Of a stretch of DNA of 64,000 bases, positions 47,873 through 57,126 are shown piece after piece. The notes below the pieces were generated by a model that saw nothing but the letters and a program-made list of their open reading frames with translations, was not told the origin of the DNA and made no database searches. A program made the position numbers and the translations under genes. The stretch's first letter is position 1; each line of letters opens with the position of its first letter. The stretch lies in assembly GCF_026626335.1 (NCBI RefSeq), contig NZ_JAPNTZ010000004.1, positions 186,001-250,000 on the forward strand. The letters are read 5' to 3'. Origin of the DNA: Paractinoplanes pyxinae (lineage in GTDB: Bacteria; Actinomycetota; Actinomycetes; Mycobacteriales; Micromonosporaceae).

Positions 47873-49993
47873 ATGGCGCTCGACTTTCCACGACTCGACG
47901 GCCGCTTCGAGGTCGTCAGCGAATTCCAGCCGGCCGGTGACCAGCCGACGGCCATCGCCGAGCTCGATCGGCGGGTCCGGCGCGGCGACCGCAACACGGT
48001 GCTGCTCGGCGCCACCGGCACGGGCAAGAGTGCCACCACCGCCTGGCTGATCGAGAAGCTGCAGCGGCCGGCCCTCGTGCTGGCCCCCAACAAGACGCTG
48101 TGCGCCCAGCTCGCCAAAGAGTTCCGCGAGCTGCTGCCCAACAACGCCGTCGAATACTTCGTCAGCTACTACGACTACTACCAGCCCGAGGCCTACATCG
48201 CGCAGACCGACACGTACATCGAGAAGGACTCGTCGGTCAACGAAGAGGTCGAACGGCTGCGCCACTCCGCCACCATGTCGCTGCTCACCCGGCGCGACAC
48301 GATCGTGGTGGCCACCGTCAGCGCCATCTACGGCCTGGGCACCCCGCAGGAATACCTCGACCGCTCGGTCGCCCTCAAGGTGGGCGAAGAGGTCGACCGT
48401 GACAACCTGCTGCGCCGCCTGGTCGACATCCAGTACTCGCGCAACGACATGGCCTTCCAGCGCGGCACGTTCCGCGTGCGGGGTGACACGCTCGAGATCA
48501 TCCCCGCCTACGAAGAGCTGGCCGTCCGCATCGAGCTGTTCGGCGACGAGATCGAGAAGCTGTACTACCTGCACCCGCTGACCGGCGAGGTCGTGCGCGA
48601 GGTCGACCACCTGGTGATCTTCCCGGCGTCGCACTACGTGGCCGGCCCCGAGCGCATGGAACGCGCGATCAACCAGATCGAGGCCGAGCTGGAGGAGCGA
48701 CTGGCCGAGCTCGAGCGCCAGGGCAAGCTGCTCGAGGCCCAGCGGCTGCGCATGCGCACGACGTACGACGTCGAGATGATGCGCCAGGTCGGCTTCTGCA
48801 ACGGCATCGAGAACTACTCGATGCACATGGACGGGCGCTCGCCCGGCGAGCCGTCGTACACCCTGCTCGACTACTTCCCCGACGACTACATCACCGTCAT
48901 CGACGAGTCGCACGTGACGATCCCGCAGATCGGCGGCATGTACGAGGGCGACGCCTCCCGCAAGCGCATCCTCATCGAGCACGGCTTCCGCCTGCCCAGC
49001 GCGGCCGACAACCGCCCGCTGCGCTTCGACGAGTTCCTCGAGCGGGTCGGCCAGATGGTGTTCCTGTCGGCCACCCCCGGCCCGTGGGAGATGCAGGAGG
49101 CCCAGGGCGAGTACGTCGAGCAGGTGATCCGCCCGACCGGCCTGGTCGACCCCCAAGTGGTCGTGAAGCCCACCAAGGGCCAGATCGACGACCTCATGCA
49201 CGAGATCAAGCTCCGCACCGAACGCGACGAGCGGGTCCTGGTCACCACGCTGACCAAGAAGATGGCCGAAGACCTCACCGACTACCTGCTCGAGAACGGC
49301 ATCCGGGTGCGCTACCTGCACTCCGAGGTGGACACTTTGCGCCGCGTCGAGCTGCTGAAAGAGCTGCGCAAGGGCGACTACGACGTGCTCGTCGGCATCA
49401 ACCTGCTGCGCGAGGGTCTCGACCTGCCCGAGGTGTCGCTGGTGGCCATCCTCGACGCCGACAAGGAGGGCTTCCTGCGTTCCGGCCGGTCGCTGATCCA
49501 GACCATCGGCCGGGCCGCCCGTAACGTGTCGGGCGAGGTCCACATGTACGCCGACAAGATGACCCCGTCGATGCGCGACGCCATCGACGAGACGAACCGC
49601 CGGCGCGACAAGCAGATCGCCCACAACGAGGCCAACGGCATCGTGCCGCAGGCGCTCCGCAAGAAGATCCACGACATCCTGGACGACATCTACCGCGAGG
49701 CCGAGGACACCGAGGCCCAGGTCAACCCGATGGTCGGCGGGGGCGGCCGGCAGATCTCGCGCGGCAAGGCCCCCGTGCCCGAGACCAGGTCGAAGGGCCG
49801 CAGCCCGGCCCCGGCCGGTCCCGCCCGCGAGGGCATGGCCCGCACCGAGCTGGCCCAGCTCATCCAGGACCTCAACGAGCAGATGCTGGGGGCGGCCCGC
49901 GAGCTCCAGTTCGAGCTGGCGGCCCGCATCCGCGACGAGATGGGCGAGCTCAAGAAAGAGCTGCGGGGCATGGACGCCGCCGGGGTGAAGTAG
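47873..49993 (+). CDS. uvrB: Excinuclease ABC subunit B
   Basis: UvrB is the damage-verification helicase of nucleotide excision repair. The 706-residue protein has Walker A GATGTGKS (46-53), the beta-hairpin [20 protein letters not shown], helicase motifs including [11 protein letters not shown] and [22 protein letters not shown] and [10 protein letters not shown]. The C-terminal UVR motif ([23 protein letters not shown]) binds UvrC. I chose the ATG at 47873, the start that fits the family; ten codons upstream is another ATG. Confidence 0.96.
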   Translation: MALDFPRLDGRFEVVSEFQPAGDQPTAIAELDRRVRRGDRNTVLLGATGTGKSATTAWLIEKLQRPALVLAPNKTLCAQLAKEFRELLPNNAVEYFVSYYDYYQPEAYIAQTDTYIEKDSSVNEEVERLRHSATMSLLTRRDTIVVATVSAIYGLGTPQEYLDRSVALKVGEEVDRDNLLRRLVDIQYSRNDMAFQRGTFRVRGDTLEIIPAYEELAVRIELFGDEIEKLYYLHPLTGEVVREVDHLVIFPASHYVAGPERMERAINQIEAELEERLAELERQGKLLEAQRLRMRTTYDVEMMRQVGFCNGIENYSMHMDGRSPGEPSYTLLDYFPDDYITVIDESHVTIPQIGGMYEGDASRKRILIEHGFRLPSAADNRPLRFDEFLERVGQMVFLSATPGPWEMQEAQGEYVEQVIRPTGLVDPQVVVKPTKGQIDDLMHEIKLRTERDERVLVTTLTKKMAEDLTDYLLENGIRVRYLHSEVDTLRRVELLKELRKGDYDVLVGINLLREGLDLPEVSLVAILDADKEGFLRSGRSLIQTIGRAARNVSGEVHMYADKMTPSMRDAIDETNRRRDKQIAHNEANGIVPQALRKKIHDILDDIYREAEDTEAQVNPMVGGGGRQISRGKAPVPETRSKGRSPAPAGPAREGMARTELAQLIQDLNEQMLGAARELQFELAARIRDEMGELKKELRGMDAAGVK

Positions 49994-50020
49994 GTCGGGG
50001 GCCCTGACTAGTCTGGCCGG

Positions 50021-50989
50021 ATGACTGCCCCCGGCCAGACTGTGTGGACCGAGCTGACCGGCTTGCCGGACGAGCTTCTCGCGCTCGCCGAGCGGTGCCT
50101 CGCGGCCGACGGCGGCATGCCGCTGGCGACCGATCCCGGCTTTCTGGGGCGGCGCTGGGCGGCGCCGGGCGTGTCGGCTTTCGGGCTGGTCGCGGCTGAC
50201 GGCAGTCTCGCCGCGGCCGGGGCGGCCCGGCTCACCCCGAGCGGGCCGTTCTTCACCGGCCTGGTCGATCCGGCGGCCCGCGGTCACGGGCTGGGCGCCG
50301 CCCTGCTCGACCATGGCCTGTCGCTGGCGGCCGGTGCCCGCGCCGTCGCTGGGCCGGGGAAGCATGCGGCCGTCGACGACTCCGCTGCCGCCGGCGGGTC
50401 GTCCGCTGAGGACGGCCCGCTGAGTGCGCCGGGCGTCACGGTCGAGACCGAGTCGTTGACGGAGGACGCGGCGGCGCTGTTCGAGTCCCGCGGGCTGCGG
50501 CAGGTGTTCGCCGAGGACGTCATGCGGATCGAGCTCGGCGACTCGCTGCCGGCCCCGGTGGAATGGCCGCCGGACGTGACCGTCGTCAGCTGGGACGGGG
50601 CGGTCGTCCAGCGGTTCCATGCCACCTACCACGCGTCGTTCCGGGATCGGCCGGGCTTCCCCGGCGACCCGGCCGACGAGTGGATCGCCGAGAACGAGGA
50701 CGACGACGACTTCCGGCCGGACAGCTCGCTGTTGGTCACGGTGCCCGGGCTGGGCGACGCCGGCTTCATCACCACCGCCCGCGACTGGGTGGTCCAGGTC
50801 GGCGTGGTGCCCGCCGCCCGCCGGCACGGCCTGGCCGCGGCCCTGCTCCTCGAGGCGCTGTCCCGCCTGCGAGCGGCCGGCAGCACCCACGCCTGGCTGA
50901 CCGTCAACGTCAACAACCCGGGCGCGGCCACCCTCTACCGCCGTCTCGGCTTCACCGACCGCGGCCGCCGAGCCCGCTACCAACCCTGA
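50021..50989 (+). CDS. Tandem GNAT acetyltransferase
   Basis: A 322-residue protein with two GNAT-like halves. The first (about 40-110) has GLVDPAARGHGLGAALLDHG, a CoA loop. The second (about 180-322) has VVQVGVVPAARRHGLAAALLLEAL and VNVNNPGAATLYRRLGFTDRG, the stronger site. Tandem GNATs resemble mycothiol synthase, but the acceptor is not identifiable here. ATG at 50021 lies 28 bp after uvrB; the short gap may allow co-transcription. Confidence 0.83.
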   Translation: MTAPGQTVWTELTGLPDELLALAERCLAADGGMPLATDPGFLGRRWAAPGVSAFGLVAADGSLAAAGAARLTPSGPFFTGLVDPAARGHGLGAALLDHGLSLAAGARAVAGPGKHAAVDDSAAAGGSSAEDGPLSAPGVTVETESLTEDAAALFESRGLRQVFAEDVMRIELGDSLPAPVEWPPDVTVVSWDGAVVQRFHATYHASFRDRPGFPGDPADEWIAENEDDDDFRPDSSLLVTVPGLGDAGFITTARDWVVQVGVVPAARRHGLAAALLLEALSRLRAAGSTHAWLTVNVNNPGAATLYRRLGFTDRGRRARYQP

Positions 50990-51296
50990 CCCAGCTCACG
51001 GCCACCAGAGCGGCAGCCGGCGGCTCGCCGGCCGGGCGATCGGCATGGCGGGCGGTTGGCGGCGGCTCGCTGGCCGGGCGATCGGCGTGGCGGGCGGCTG
51101 GCGGCGGTTCGCTGGGCTGGGCGATCGGCGTGGCGGGCGGCTCGGCGGCGGTTCGCTGGGCTGGGCGACCGGCGTGACGGGTTGCGCGACCGGCGATCGG
51201 CGGGGCGGGTTGGCGGTGGTGCGGCTGGGCAGGCATCAGGCGCGGGTGGTGGGGTAAACGGACTTCTCCGGCGATCGGCTGACGGGTGGAGTGGCG
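50990..51296. other. Intergenic region with 42-bp degenerate repeats
   Basis: The 307-bp gap after the tandem GNAT gene is mostly the repeat at 51019-51186 listed separately. Beyond that it holds only the VOC gene ribosome site. I see no promoter or terminator that I would defend. Confidence 0.55.
51019..51186. repeat. Four degenerate 42-bp tandem repeats
   Basis: Units begin GGCGGCTCGC or GGCGGTTCGC at 51019, 51061, 51103 and 51147 and run about 42 bp (the third is slightly longer), sharing GGGCGATCGGC and TGGCGGGCGG cores. A 42-bp unit keeps frame, so both strands read as repetitive Arg/Gly/Ala or Pro/Ala/Arg peptides, but there is no start or ribosome site that would make a gene. Confidence 0.75.
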
Positions 51297-52025
51297 ATGA
51301 TTCGGTGGGTGGACGCGTTCCTTGATCGGCCGATGGACCGGCTCGACGCGGCCGTCGCGTTCTGGGCCACGGTCACGGGGTCGGATCCGGAGCCGCAGAA
51401 GGATCCGGGGTTCGTGCGGCTGCGCACCGCCGCGGGGGACGAGTGGATCGAGATTCAGGGCGTCCGGGAGGGGCCGGGCGGCCACCACCCCGACATCTGG
51501 GTCGACGACCTGGCCGGCTTCAACGGCCGCGCCCTCACCGCCGGCGCCACGGTGGTCAGCGACCACGGGAGCTGGCAGACCCTGCGGTCGCCCGCGGGGC
51601 TGGAGTTCTGCACGGCCGAGTGGCGGGGTCAACGCGTACGCCCCCGGCCGGCCAACGGCCCGGACGGGGTGACCCTGCGGCCGCATCAGCTCTGCTTCGA
51701 CCTGGCGCCTTCGGTGTACGACGACGAGGTGCGCTTCTGGCAGACACTCACCGAGTGGCGCCTCGACGAGGGCGTGCGGGCCGACGAGTTCGTCCGGCTG
51801 CAGCCCGAGCCGCCCGTCCCCGTCCGCTTCCTGCTGCAACGCCTGGGCGAGGAGCGCGCCGCCTCGGTGCACCTGGATGTCTCGTGCTCGGACATCCCGG
51901 CCGCCCGCCCGTGGCACGAATCCCTGGGCGCGACCTTCGTCGGCGAGTGGCCCAACTGGACCACCTTCCGCGACCCGGCCGGCGGCCTCTACTGCCTCAC
52001 CAAGGGCGACCCCGCCACGGACTGA
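51297..52025 (+). CDS. VOC family (glyoxalase-like) protein
   Basis: A 242-residue protein with two VOC modules. The first (about 1-110) has IRWVDAFLDRP and AVAFWATVTGSDPEP; the second (about 125-240) has LRPHQLCFDLAPSV, FWQTLTEWRL and VHLDVSCSDIPAARPWHESLGATFVGE. The fold fits glyoxalase or bleomycin-resistance-like proteins; the metal ligands are not certain, so the activity is open. The ATG at 51297 lies 6 bp after GGTGGAG. Confidence 0.82.
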   Translation: MIRWVDAFLDRPMDRLDAAVAFWATVTGSDPEPQKDPGFVRLRTAAGDEWIEIQGVREGPGGHHPDIWVDDLAGFNGRALTAGATVVSDHGSWQTLRSPAGLEFCTAEWRGQRVRPRPANGPDGVTLRPHQLCFDLAPSVYDDEVRFWQTLTEWRLDEGVRADEFVRLQPEPPVPVRFLLQRLGEERAASVHLDVSCSDIPAARPWHESLGATFVGEWPNWTTFRDPAGGLYCLTKGDPATD

Positions 52026-52090
52026 TCCAAGACCCGCAGCAGCCTCGGCGGCCTCACCTGGTGCGACCCGGGCGCGGACTGAGCGAGGGC

Positions 52091-52390
52091 CTAGCCGGCG
52101 GCCGGCACGTCGAGGAAGTGCTCGACCAGCGGCGGGTTGGCGAAGTAGGGGCCGATGAGGCCGCGCCACTGGGTGAAGCGCTCGCTGTCCCGGAAGTTCT
52201 GCAGGTGGGCCTCGACGCTGTCCCACTCGACCAGCAGCACGAAGCGGGACGGCGACTCCACGCCACGGGTCATGCGCACCGAGCGGCAGCCCGGGGTGGT
52301 GGCCAGGATCGGGTGGGCGGTCTTGTACGCGGCGGCGAAAGCCTCTTCCGAGCCGGGGGTGATGTCGATCAGCGCGACCTCGAGAACCAT
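52091..52390 (-). CDS. Antibiotic biosynthesis monooxygenase (ABM) family protein
   Basis: A small dimeric ferredoxin-like fold protein of 99 residues. It opens MVLEVALIDITPGSEEAFAAAYKTAHPILATTPG and contains RFVLLVEWDSVEAHLQNFRDSERFTQWRGLIGPYF, the ABM/EthD-like pattern. Such proteins oxidise quinone-type substrates or degrade heme; the substrate here is unknown. I chose the ATG at 52390, which fits the family start; a second ATG lies at 52408. It is convergent with the VOC gene. Confidence 0.82.
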   Translation of the reverse strand: MVLEVALIDITPGSEEAFAAAYKTAHPILATTPGCRSVRMTRGVESPSRFVLLVEWDSVEAHLQNFRDSERFTQWRGLIGPYFANPPLVEHFLDVPAAG

Positions 52391-52774
52391 GGCCGCAGCC
52401 TGCCACATGGGCCGACGAGCTAGGTTCCTAGGACGCCCTGAGCAGGAGTGAACTGGAGTGGCCGGGGAGGAATCGGTTAGGGACAGGTAACGTGAAGGTG
52501 GCCTTCCCGAGGCTTACCGTCGGATGAGACTCGACACGGTTTGCCGGGGGGCCCTGCCGTTGTGCCGTTCGATGAGACACAATGGCTGCCGTAGGAGGGG
52601 AGTATTCCCCCGTGCCGGTCTCGTCAACACGGAGCGTCCGACCCCCAACAGGGCGCGCCCGGGGCCGGCGGTCGCCGATGAGGCGGCGGAAGAGACCTCC
52701 GACAGTCGCACGACGCTGTTCCCGCCGCTCCCGGTGCGGGCGCAGCGCCGGACCGTGTCTGCCGGAGGCCTCAG
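52391..52774. other. Intergenic region upstream of the TerC-family gene
   Basis: A 384-bp leader region. Its main element is the Mn2+ riboswitch at 52590-52703. Upstream, near 52486-52518, GGTAA and TTACC flank GAAGG-TGG-CCTTC, a possible hairpin of unknown role. I cannot define the promoter. Confidence 0.55.
52590..52703 (+). ncRNA. yybP-ykoY (manganese) riboswitch
   Basis: The family core is visible: GGGGAGTA (52597-52604) and, after a short arm, TCTCGTCAACACGGA (52619-52633). The base stem P1 pairs GGAGG (52594-52598) with CCTCC (52696-52700). This aptamer binds Mn2+ and usually turns on a Mn exporter, and the downstream gene is a TerC-family protein, its typical partner. The roughly 70-nt expression platform before the TTG has no T-run, so control may act on translation. 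Confidence 0.8.
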
Positions 52775-53776
52775 TTGAACATCTCCGCCTGGGTTTGGAT
52801 CGTCACCCTGGTTGCCGTGCTCGCCGTCCTAGCCGTCGATCTGCTGATCATCGGGCGCCGGCCGCACGAGCCCTCGATGAAAGAGTCGAGCGCCTGGGTC
52901 GCCTTCTACGTCGCCCTCGCCCTGGTCTTCGGCGGTGGCATCTGGTTCTTCGCCGGCGGCCAGTACGCCGGCGAGTTCTACACCGGATGGCTCACCGAAT
53001 ACTCGCTCAGCGTCGACAACCTCTTCATCTTCATGATCATCATGGCGCGGTTCGCCGTGCCGCGCCGGCTGCAGCAGAAGGTGCTGCTCATCGGCATCGT
53101 GCTGGCCCTGATCATGCGCGGCGCGTTCATCGCCGCCGGCGCCGCTCTGATCTCGCAGTTCTCGTGGGTCTTCTACATCTTCGGCGCGTTCCTCGTCTAC
53201 ACCGCGATCACCCTGCTCAAAGAGGGTGAGAACGACGAGGACGACTTCAAAGAGAACGTGCTGATCCGCTGGGCCAAGCGCGCCCTGCCGGTCTCGTCGT
53301 CGTTCGGCGACGGCAAGATGATGGTGCTGACCGAGACGGGCAAGCGCCTGTTCACGCCCATGCTCATCGTGATGATCGCGATCGGCACGACCGACCTGCT
53401 GTTCGCGCTCGACTCGATCCCCGCCATCTTCGGCATCACCAAAGAGCCGTACCTGGTCTTCACGGCCAACGTGTTCGCGCTGATGGGCCTGCGCCAGCTG
53501 TTCTTCCTGCTCGGTGGCCTGCTCGAGCGGCTGGTCTACCTCAACTACGGCCTGGCCGCGGTGCTCGCCTTCATCGGCGTGAAGCTCTTCCTCGAGGCCC
53601 TGCACACCAACAACCTGTCGTTCATCAATGGCGGCCACGGCGTCCACTGGGCCCCCGAGATCCCGATCTGGCTGAGCCTGCTGGTGATCATCGGCACCCT
53701 GGGCATAGCCACAGCCGCGAGCCTCATCAAGTCCTCGCGTGACGCCAAGAAAGAGCTGGTCGACACAAAGTCATAG
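52775..53776 (+). CDS. TerC family membrane protein, probable Mn2+ exporter
   Basis: A 333-residue protein with nine predicted helices. The TerC/Alx core is clear: SLSVDNLFIFMIIMARF (conserved Asp-Asn), the charged loop KEGENDEDDF, VMIAIGTTDLLFALDSIPAIF (second conserved Asp) and LRQLFFLLGGLLERL. Relatives such as Alx/MeeF export Mn2+. The TTG at 52775 follows GGAGG by 6 bp. The upstream Mn riboswitch makes the metal assignment strong. Confidence 0.9.
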   Translation: MNISAWVWIVTLVAVLAVLAVDLLIIGRRPHEPSMKESSAWVAFYVALALVFGGGIWFFAGGQYAGEFYTGWLTEYSLSVDNLFIFMIIMARFAVPRRLQQKVLLIGIVLALIMRGAFIAAGAALISQFSWVFYIFGAFLVYTAITLLKEGENDEDDFKENVLIRWAKRALPVSSSFGDGKMMVLTETGKRLFTPMLIVMIAIGTTDLLFALDSIPAIFGITKEPYLVFTANVFALMGLRQLFFLLGGLLERLVYLNYGLAAVLAFIGVKLFLEALHTNNLSFINGGHGVHWAPEIPIWLSLLVIIGTLGIATAASLIKSSRDAKKELVDTKS

Positions 53777-53785
53777 GAATCAAGG

Positions 53786-53797
53786 TCAAGATCTTGA
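53786..53797. repeat. 12-bp perfect palindrome
   Basis: TCAAGATCTTGA is a perfect 12-bp palindrome that abuts the left end of the 321-bp inverted repeat, just after the TerC gene stop. It is separate from the larger element because the right end has no equivalent. Confidence 0.6.
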
Positions 53798-54118
53798 TGT
53801 CGTAGCGGGGTGGTGGGTGGCAGACCGTCGCTCCCGCCGGGACCGCGGCGCGGTGAGCTGGCCGCTGGCGCGTCCAGGACGCTCACCGCACCACGGCGAC
53901 GTGCGTGAGTGGTCGCGCCCAACGGCAAAGACAACGGCAAACAGCAACCCCCTCGGGCTGAGCGGCCCAAGGGGGTTGTTTGTTGTCTGCTTTTCGAGCG
54001 CAACCACTCACGCACGCGTCTGGGTGGGGTGAGCGCTCTGGACGCGCCAGCGGCCAGCTCAGCCCGCCCAGACACCTCGGCGGGAGCGACGGTCTGTACC
54101 CACCACCCCGCTACGACA
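53798..54118. repeat. 321-bp imperfect giant inverted repeat between convergent genes
   Basis: Two arms of about 150 bp face each other. Perfect matching blocks, in nested order, are 53798-53818 with 54098-54118 (21 bp), 53821-53839 with 54078-54096 (19 bp), 53854-53876 with 54039-54061 (23 bp), 53880-53887 with 54028-54035 (8 bp), 53900-53913 with 54003-54016 (14 bp), and 53930-53935 with 53982-53987. The centre is a terminator. There is no coding capacity and no flanking duplication that I can see. It fills the gap between TerC and typA, which converge here. Confidence 0.9.
53946..53977. terminator. Bidirectional terminator at the centre of the inverted repeat
   Basis: AACCCCCT-C-GGGC, loop TGAGCG, and GCCC-A-AGGGGGTT form a stem with one mismatch. 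T-rich sequence follows on the plus strand (GTTTGTTGTCTGCTTTT) and A-rich sequence precedes it, so it could end both TerC and typA transcription. Confidence 0.75.
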
Positions 54119-54169
54119 GCGGTCTTATGCCTTTGAAGTTGTGGTTTCGCCAGGGGCAGTTGCTGACGG

Positions 54170-56035
54170 TTACTGCTGGTGCTTGCGGCGGGCGGCGGCG
54201 CGGCCACGCGTCTGCTGGTCCAGGACCACCTTGCGGATGCGGACGGCGGCCGGGGTCACCTCGACGCACTCGTCCTCGCGGCAGAACTCGAGGGCCTGCT
54301 CCAGCGAGAGCTTGCGCGGCGGGATCACCTTTTCGGTGTTGTCGGCGCTGGCCGCGCGCATGTTGGTGAGCTTCTTCTCCTTGGTGATGTTGACGTCCAT
54401 GTCGTCCTCGCGGGAGTTCTCACCGATGATCATGCCTTCGTAGACCTCGGTGGTCGGCTCGACGAACAGCGAGCCGCGCTCCTGGATGTTGATCATGGCG
54501 AACGGGGTGACCACGCCGGCCCGGTCGGCCACCAGCGAGCCGTTGTTGCGGGTGCGCAGCTCGCCGAACCAGGGCTCGTAGTCCTCGAACAGGTGGTGCA
54601 TGATGCCGGTGCCGCGGGTCTCGGTGAGGAATTCCGTACGGAAACCGATGAGGCCACGCGCCGGGACCAGCCACTCCATGCGGAGCCAGCCGGTGCCGTG
54701 GTTGATCAGCTCTTCCATCCGGCCCTTGCGGGTGGACAGCAGCGTGGTGATGGCGCCCATGTACTCGTCGGGGGCGTCGATGGTCAGGCGCTCGACCGGC
54801 TCGTGCAGCTTGCCGTCGATGGTCCGGGTGACCACCTGGGGCTTGCCCACGGTGAGCTCGTAGTTCTCGCGGCGCATCTGCTCGACCAGGATGGCCAGCG
54901 CGAGCTCGCCACGACCCTGGACCTCCCACGCGTCGGGCCGCTCGGTGTTGAGCACCCGCAGCGAGACGTTACCGATCAGCTCGCGGTCGAGGCGGTCCTT
55001 GACCATGCGGGCCGTGACCTTGGCCCCCTTGACCTTGCCGACCAGCGGCGACGTGTTGGTGCCGAGGACCATCGAGATGGCCGGCTCGTCGACCGTGATC
55101 AGGGGGAGCGGCTTCGGGTTCTCGGCGTCGGCCAGGGTCTCGCCGATCATGATCTCGGGGATGCCCGCGACGGCCATGATGTCGCCCGGGCCCGCGCTCT
55201 CGGCCGGCTTGCGGTCGAGGCCCTCGGTGATCAGCAGCTCGGAGATGCGGACGTTGCTGATCGTGCCGTCGGTCTTGCACCAGGCGACGGTCTGACCCTT
55301 GCGGATCGTGCCCTCGTGCACCCGGCACAGCGCGAGGCGGCCGAGGAAGTTCGAGGCGTCGAGGTTGACGACGTGGGCCTGGAGCGGCGCGCCCTCGGTG
55401 TAGGTGGGAGCGGGGATGGTCTCGAGGATCGTGTTGAACAGGACCTCGAGGTCGGTGCTGTCTTCCGGGACGGTGCCGTCCTTGGGCTGGGTCAGCGAGG
55501 CGATGCCGTCGCGCGCGCACGCGTAGACGATCGGGAACTCGATCTGGTGCTCGTCGGCGTCGAGGTCGAGGAAGAGCTCGTACGTCTCGTCGACGACCTC
55601 TTTGATGCGGGCGTCGGGCCGGTCGACCTTGTTGATGATCAGGATGATGGGCAGCTTGGCCGCCAGAGCCTTGCGGAGCACGAAGCGCGTCTGCGGCAGC
55701 GGGCCCTCGGAGGCGTCGACGAGCAGGGCGACGCCGTCGACCATGGTGAGGCCGCGCTCGACCTCACCGCCGAAGTCGGCGTGGCCGGGGGTGTCGATGA
55801 TGTTGATGGTGACCGGGTCACCTTCGGCGGGCTGGTAGCTGATCGCCGTGTTCTTGGCGAGAATGGTGATGCCCTTTTCCCGCTCCAGGTCCATGGAGTC
55901 CATGACGCGGTCGGCCATCTCGCCCCGCGCGTGGGACTGGCTCCCCTGGCGCAGCATGGCGTCGACCAGTGTGGTTTTGCCATGGTCGACGTGGGCGATG
56001 ATGGCGACGTTGCGTAGGTCGGTGCGGGTCTGCAT
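54170..56035 (-). CDS. typA: Translational GTPase TypA/BipA
   Basis: TypA is a ribosome-associated GTPase related to EF-G, needed for 50S assembly and stress growth. The 621-residue protein has G1 AHVDHGKT (14-21), G2 [10 protein letters not shown]3 [12 protein letters not shown]4 NKVDRPDAR and the EF-G-like domains III and V ([21 protein letters not shown]). The C-terminal domain specific to BipA is present and ends in a Arg/Lys-rich tail. ATG at 56035 starts the family N-terminus. It converges on TerC across the giant inverted repeat. Confidence 0.95.
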   Translation of the reverse strand: MQTRTDLRNVAIIAHVDHGKTTLVDAMLRQGSQSHARGEMADRVMDSMDLEREKGITILAKNTAISYQPAEGDPVTINIIDTPGHADFGGEVERGLTMVDGVALLVDASEGPLPQTRFVLRKALAAKLPIILIINKVDRPDARIKEVVDETYELFLDLDADEHQIEFPIVYACARDGIASLTQPKDGTVPEDSTDLEVLFNTILETIPAPTYTEGAPLQAHVVNLDASNFLGRLALCRVHEGTIRKGQTVAWCKTDGTISNVRISELLITEGLDRKPAESAGPGDIMAVAGIPEIMIGETLADAENPKPLPLITVDEPAISMVLGTNTSPLVGKVKGAKVTARMVKDRLDRELIGNVSLRVLNTERPDAWEVQGRGELALAILVEQMRRENYELTVGKPQVVTRTIDGKLHEPVERLTIDAPDEYMGAITTLLSTRKGRMEELINHGTGWLRMEWLVPARGLIGFRTEFLTETRGTGIMHHLFEDYEPWFGELRTRNNGSLVADRAGVVTPFAMINIQERGSLFVEPTTEVYEGMIIGENSREDDMDVNITKEKKLTNMRAASADNTEKVIPPRKLSLEQALEFCREDECVEVTPAAVRIRKVVLDQQTRGRAAARRKHQQ

Positions 56036-56174
56036 ACACCCATTGTCCCCGGAGAAAGTTGCGGTCGCGGTCCGGGGTCGATCGACGTTTCAGTCCTCGT
56101 TTAAGGGTGCTGCGCGGAATCGGGACGAAGGGCTAGCGTCCGCCAGCGACATGGTGCCCACGGGGAGGAACGAG

Positions 56175-56972
56175 ATGGCGCGAGGAGTCAAGATAGGCGC
56201 GGCGCTGGCCGCTCTGGTCATCGCCGGCGGGTGCGGGCTGGTCCGCGGGGGCGACGACGACGTGGCCGCCCCGGCCCCGGCGACGACCGAGGCCAGCGTG
56301 GCGCCGACGGAGGAGCCGGAGCCGATCGCCGAGGTGACCGAGTCGCCGACGCCCGCGCCGACCACGAAGAAGCCGTCGAAGAAGCCCACGACCAAGGCGG
56401 CCGAACCCACGCAGCCCGCCTTCTGGAGCGAGCTGCCCGCCTGCGCCCGGCGCGACAAGACCAAGGCGGTGCCGAAGAAGACGGTCAAGAAGGCGCTCAA
56501 GGCCGCCTCGACGCGCATCTACTGGCGTACCGAGGCGCCGACCCTGAAGCTGAACTACCCGCTGGTCAAGGCCATCGCCTGGCAGGAGAGCGGGTGGCAG
56601 ACCAACATCCACAACTGCGACGGCGGCACTGGCGTCATGCAGGTGATGCCGGACACCGTGTCAATGATCAACAATCGGTTCGGGCTGAACTACGACGCCA
56701 AGAACTACAAGGACAACGCTTTCGTCGGCGCCAACTACATCGCGTGGTTCACGCGGTGGGCCGGGCAGAACTACTTCGGCGAGAACTACAACCTGAGCCC
56801 GAGCAAGTGCAAGTCGCACACGTCATGGTGCCTGCTCAACGTCGTCATCTCGGGCTACAACGCCGGTCAGGGCAGCATCGAGGCCGCGGCGGAGAGCAAG
56901 ACCCTGCCCAATCCCGAGTACGTGGCGGCGGTCCGTTCCCTGATGAACCGGTGCGAGTGCGACCAGTTCTGA
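56175..56972 (+). CDS. Lytic transglycosylase domain lipoprotein
   Basis: A 265-residue exported protein. The N-terminal hydrophobic segment ends at Cys20 (IAGGC), an atypical but plausible lipobox. A Pro/Thr/Lys linker (PTPAPTTKKPSKKPTTKAAEP) spans the wall. The C-terminal domain is an SLT lysozyme-like fold: AIAWQESGW with catalytic Glu138, then GTGVMQVMPDTV and SGYNAGQGSIEAAA. It would cleave peptidoglycan with anhydro-muramic product. ATG at 56175 follows GGGAGGAA. Confidence 0.9.
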   Translation: MARGVKIGAALAALVIAGGCGLVRGGDDDVAAPAPATTEASVAPTEEPEPIAEVTESPTPAPTTKKPSKKPTTKAAEPTQPAFWSELPACARRDKTKAVPKKTVKKALKAASTRIYWRTEAPTLKLNYPLVKAIAWQESGWQTNIHNCDGGTGVMQVMPDTVSMINNRFGLNYDAKNYKDNAFVGANYIAWFTRWAGQNYFGENYNLSPSKCKSHTSWCLLNVVISGYNAGQGSIEAAAESKTLPNPEYVAAVRSLMNRCECDQF

Positions 56973-56998
56973 GCGCCGAGATACACTAGGTGACAGTA

Positions 56999-57047
56999 CC
57001 CGAGACCTGTTTTGACCCGCTTCCAGCGGCGAGTGTAAGGTCTCGGG
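56999..57047 (+). promoter_or_regulatory. Promoter bracketed by an inverted repeat, upstream of the L11 paralogue
   Basis: TTGACC (57012-57017), an 18-bp spacer, and TAAGGT (57036-57041) form a good promoter. A perfect 9-bp inverted repeat brackets it: CCCGAGACC at 56999-57007 and GGTCTCGGG at 57039-57047, the second arm overlapping the -10 and start. Such bracketing suggests a repressor operator or a DNA cruciform. Confidence 0.65.
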
Positions 57048-57072
57048 GTTGTCGTGTGTCGAAGAAGCTGGC

Positions 57073-57106
57073 GAGCTGCGTTTAAACAAGACGGCCCGTG
57101 CAGCTC
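57073..57106 (+). promoter_or_regulatory. Leader hairpin before the L11 paralogue
   Basis: GAGCTGC (57073-57079) and GCAGCTC (57100-57106) give a 7-bp perfect stem with a 20-nt loop that ends shortly before the AAGGAG ribosome site. It could sequester the site or act as an RNA mimic for the L11-like protein. This is inference. Confidence 0.45.
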
Positions 57107-57126
57107 ACCTTAAGGAGCCCTACGCA

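Noticed and set aside
51019..51186. Possible CRISPR or protein-coding repeat
   Set aside because: There are no unique spacers, the units diverge, and no start or ribosome site supports a protein.
53798..54118. Insertion sequence or transposon remnant
   Set aside because: It has no transposase fragment and no flanking target duplication; it is kept as an unexplained inverted repeat.
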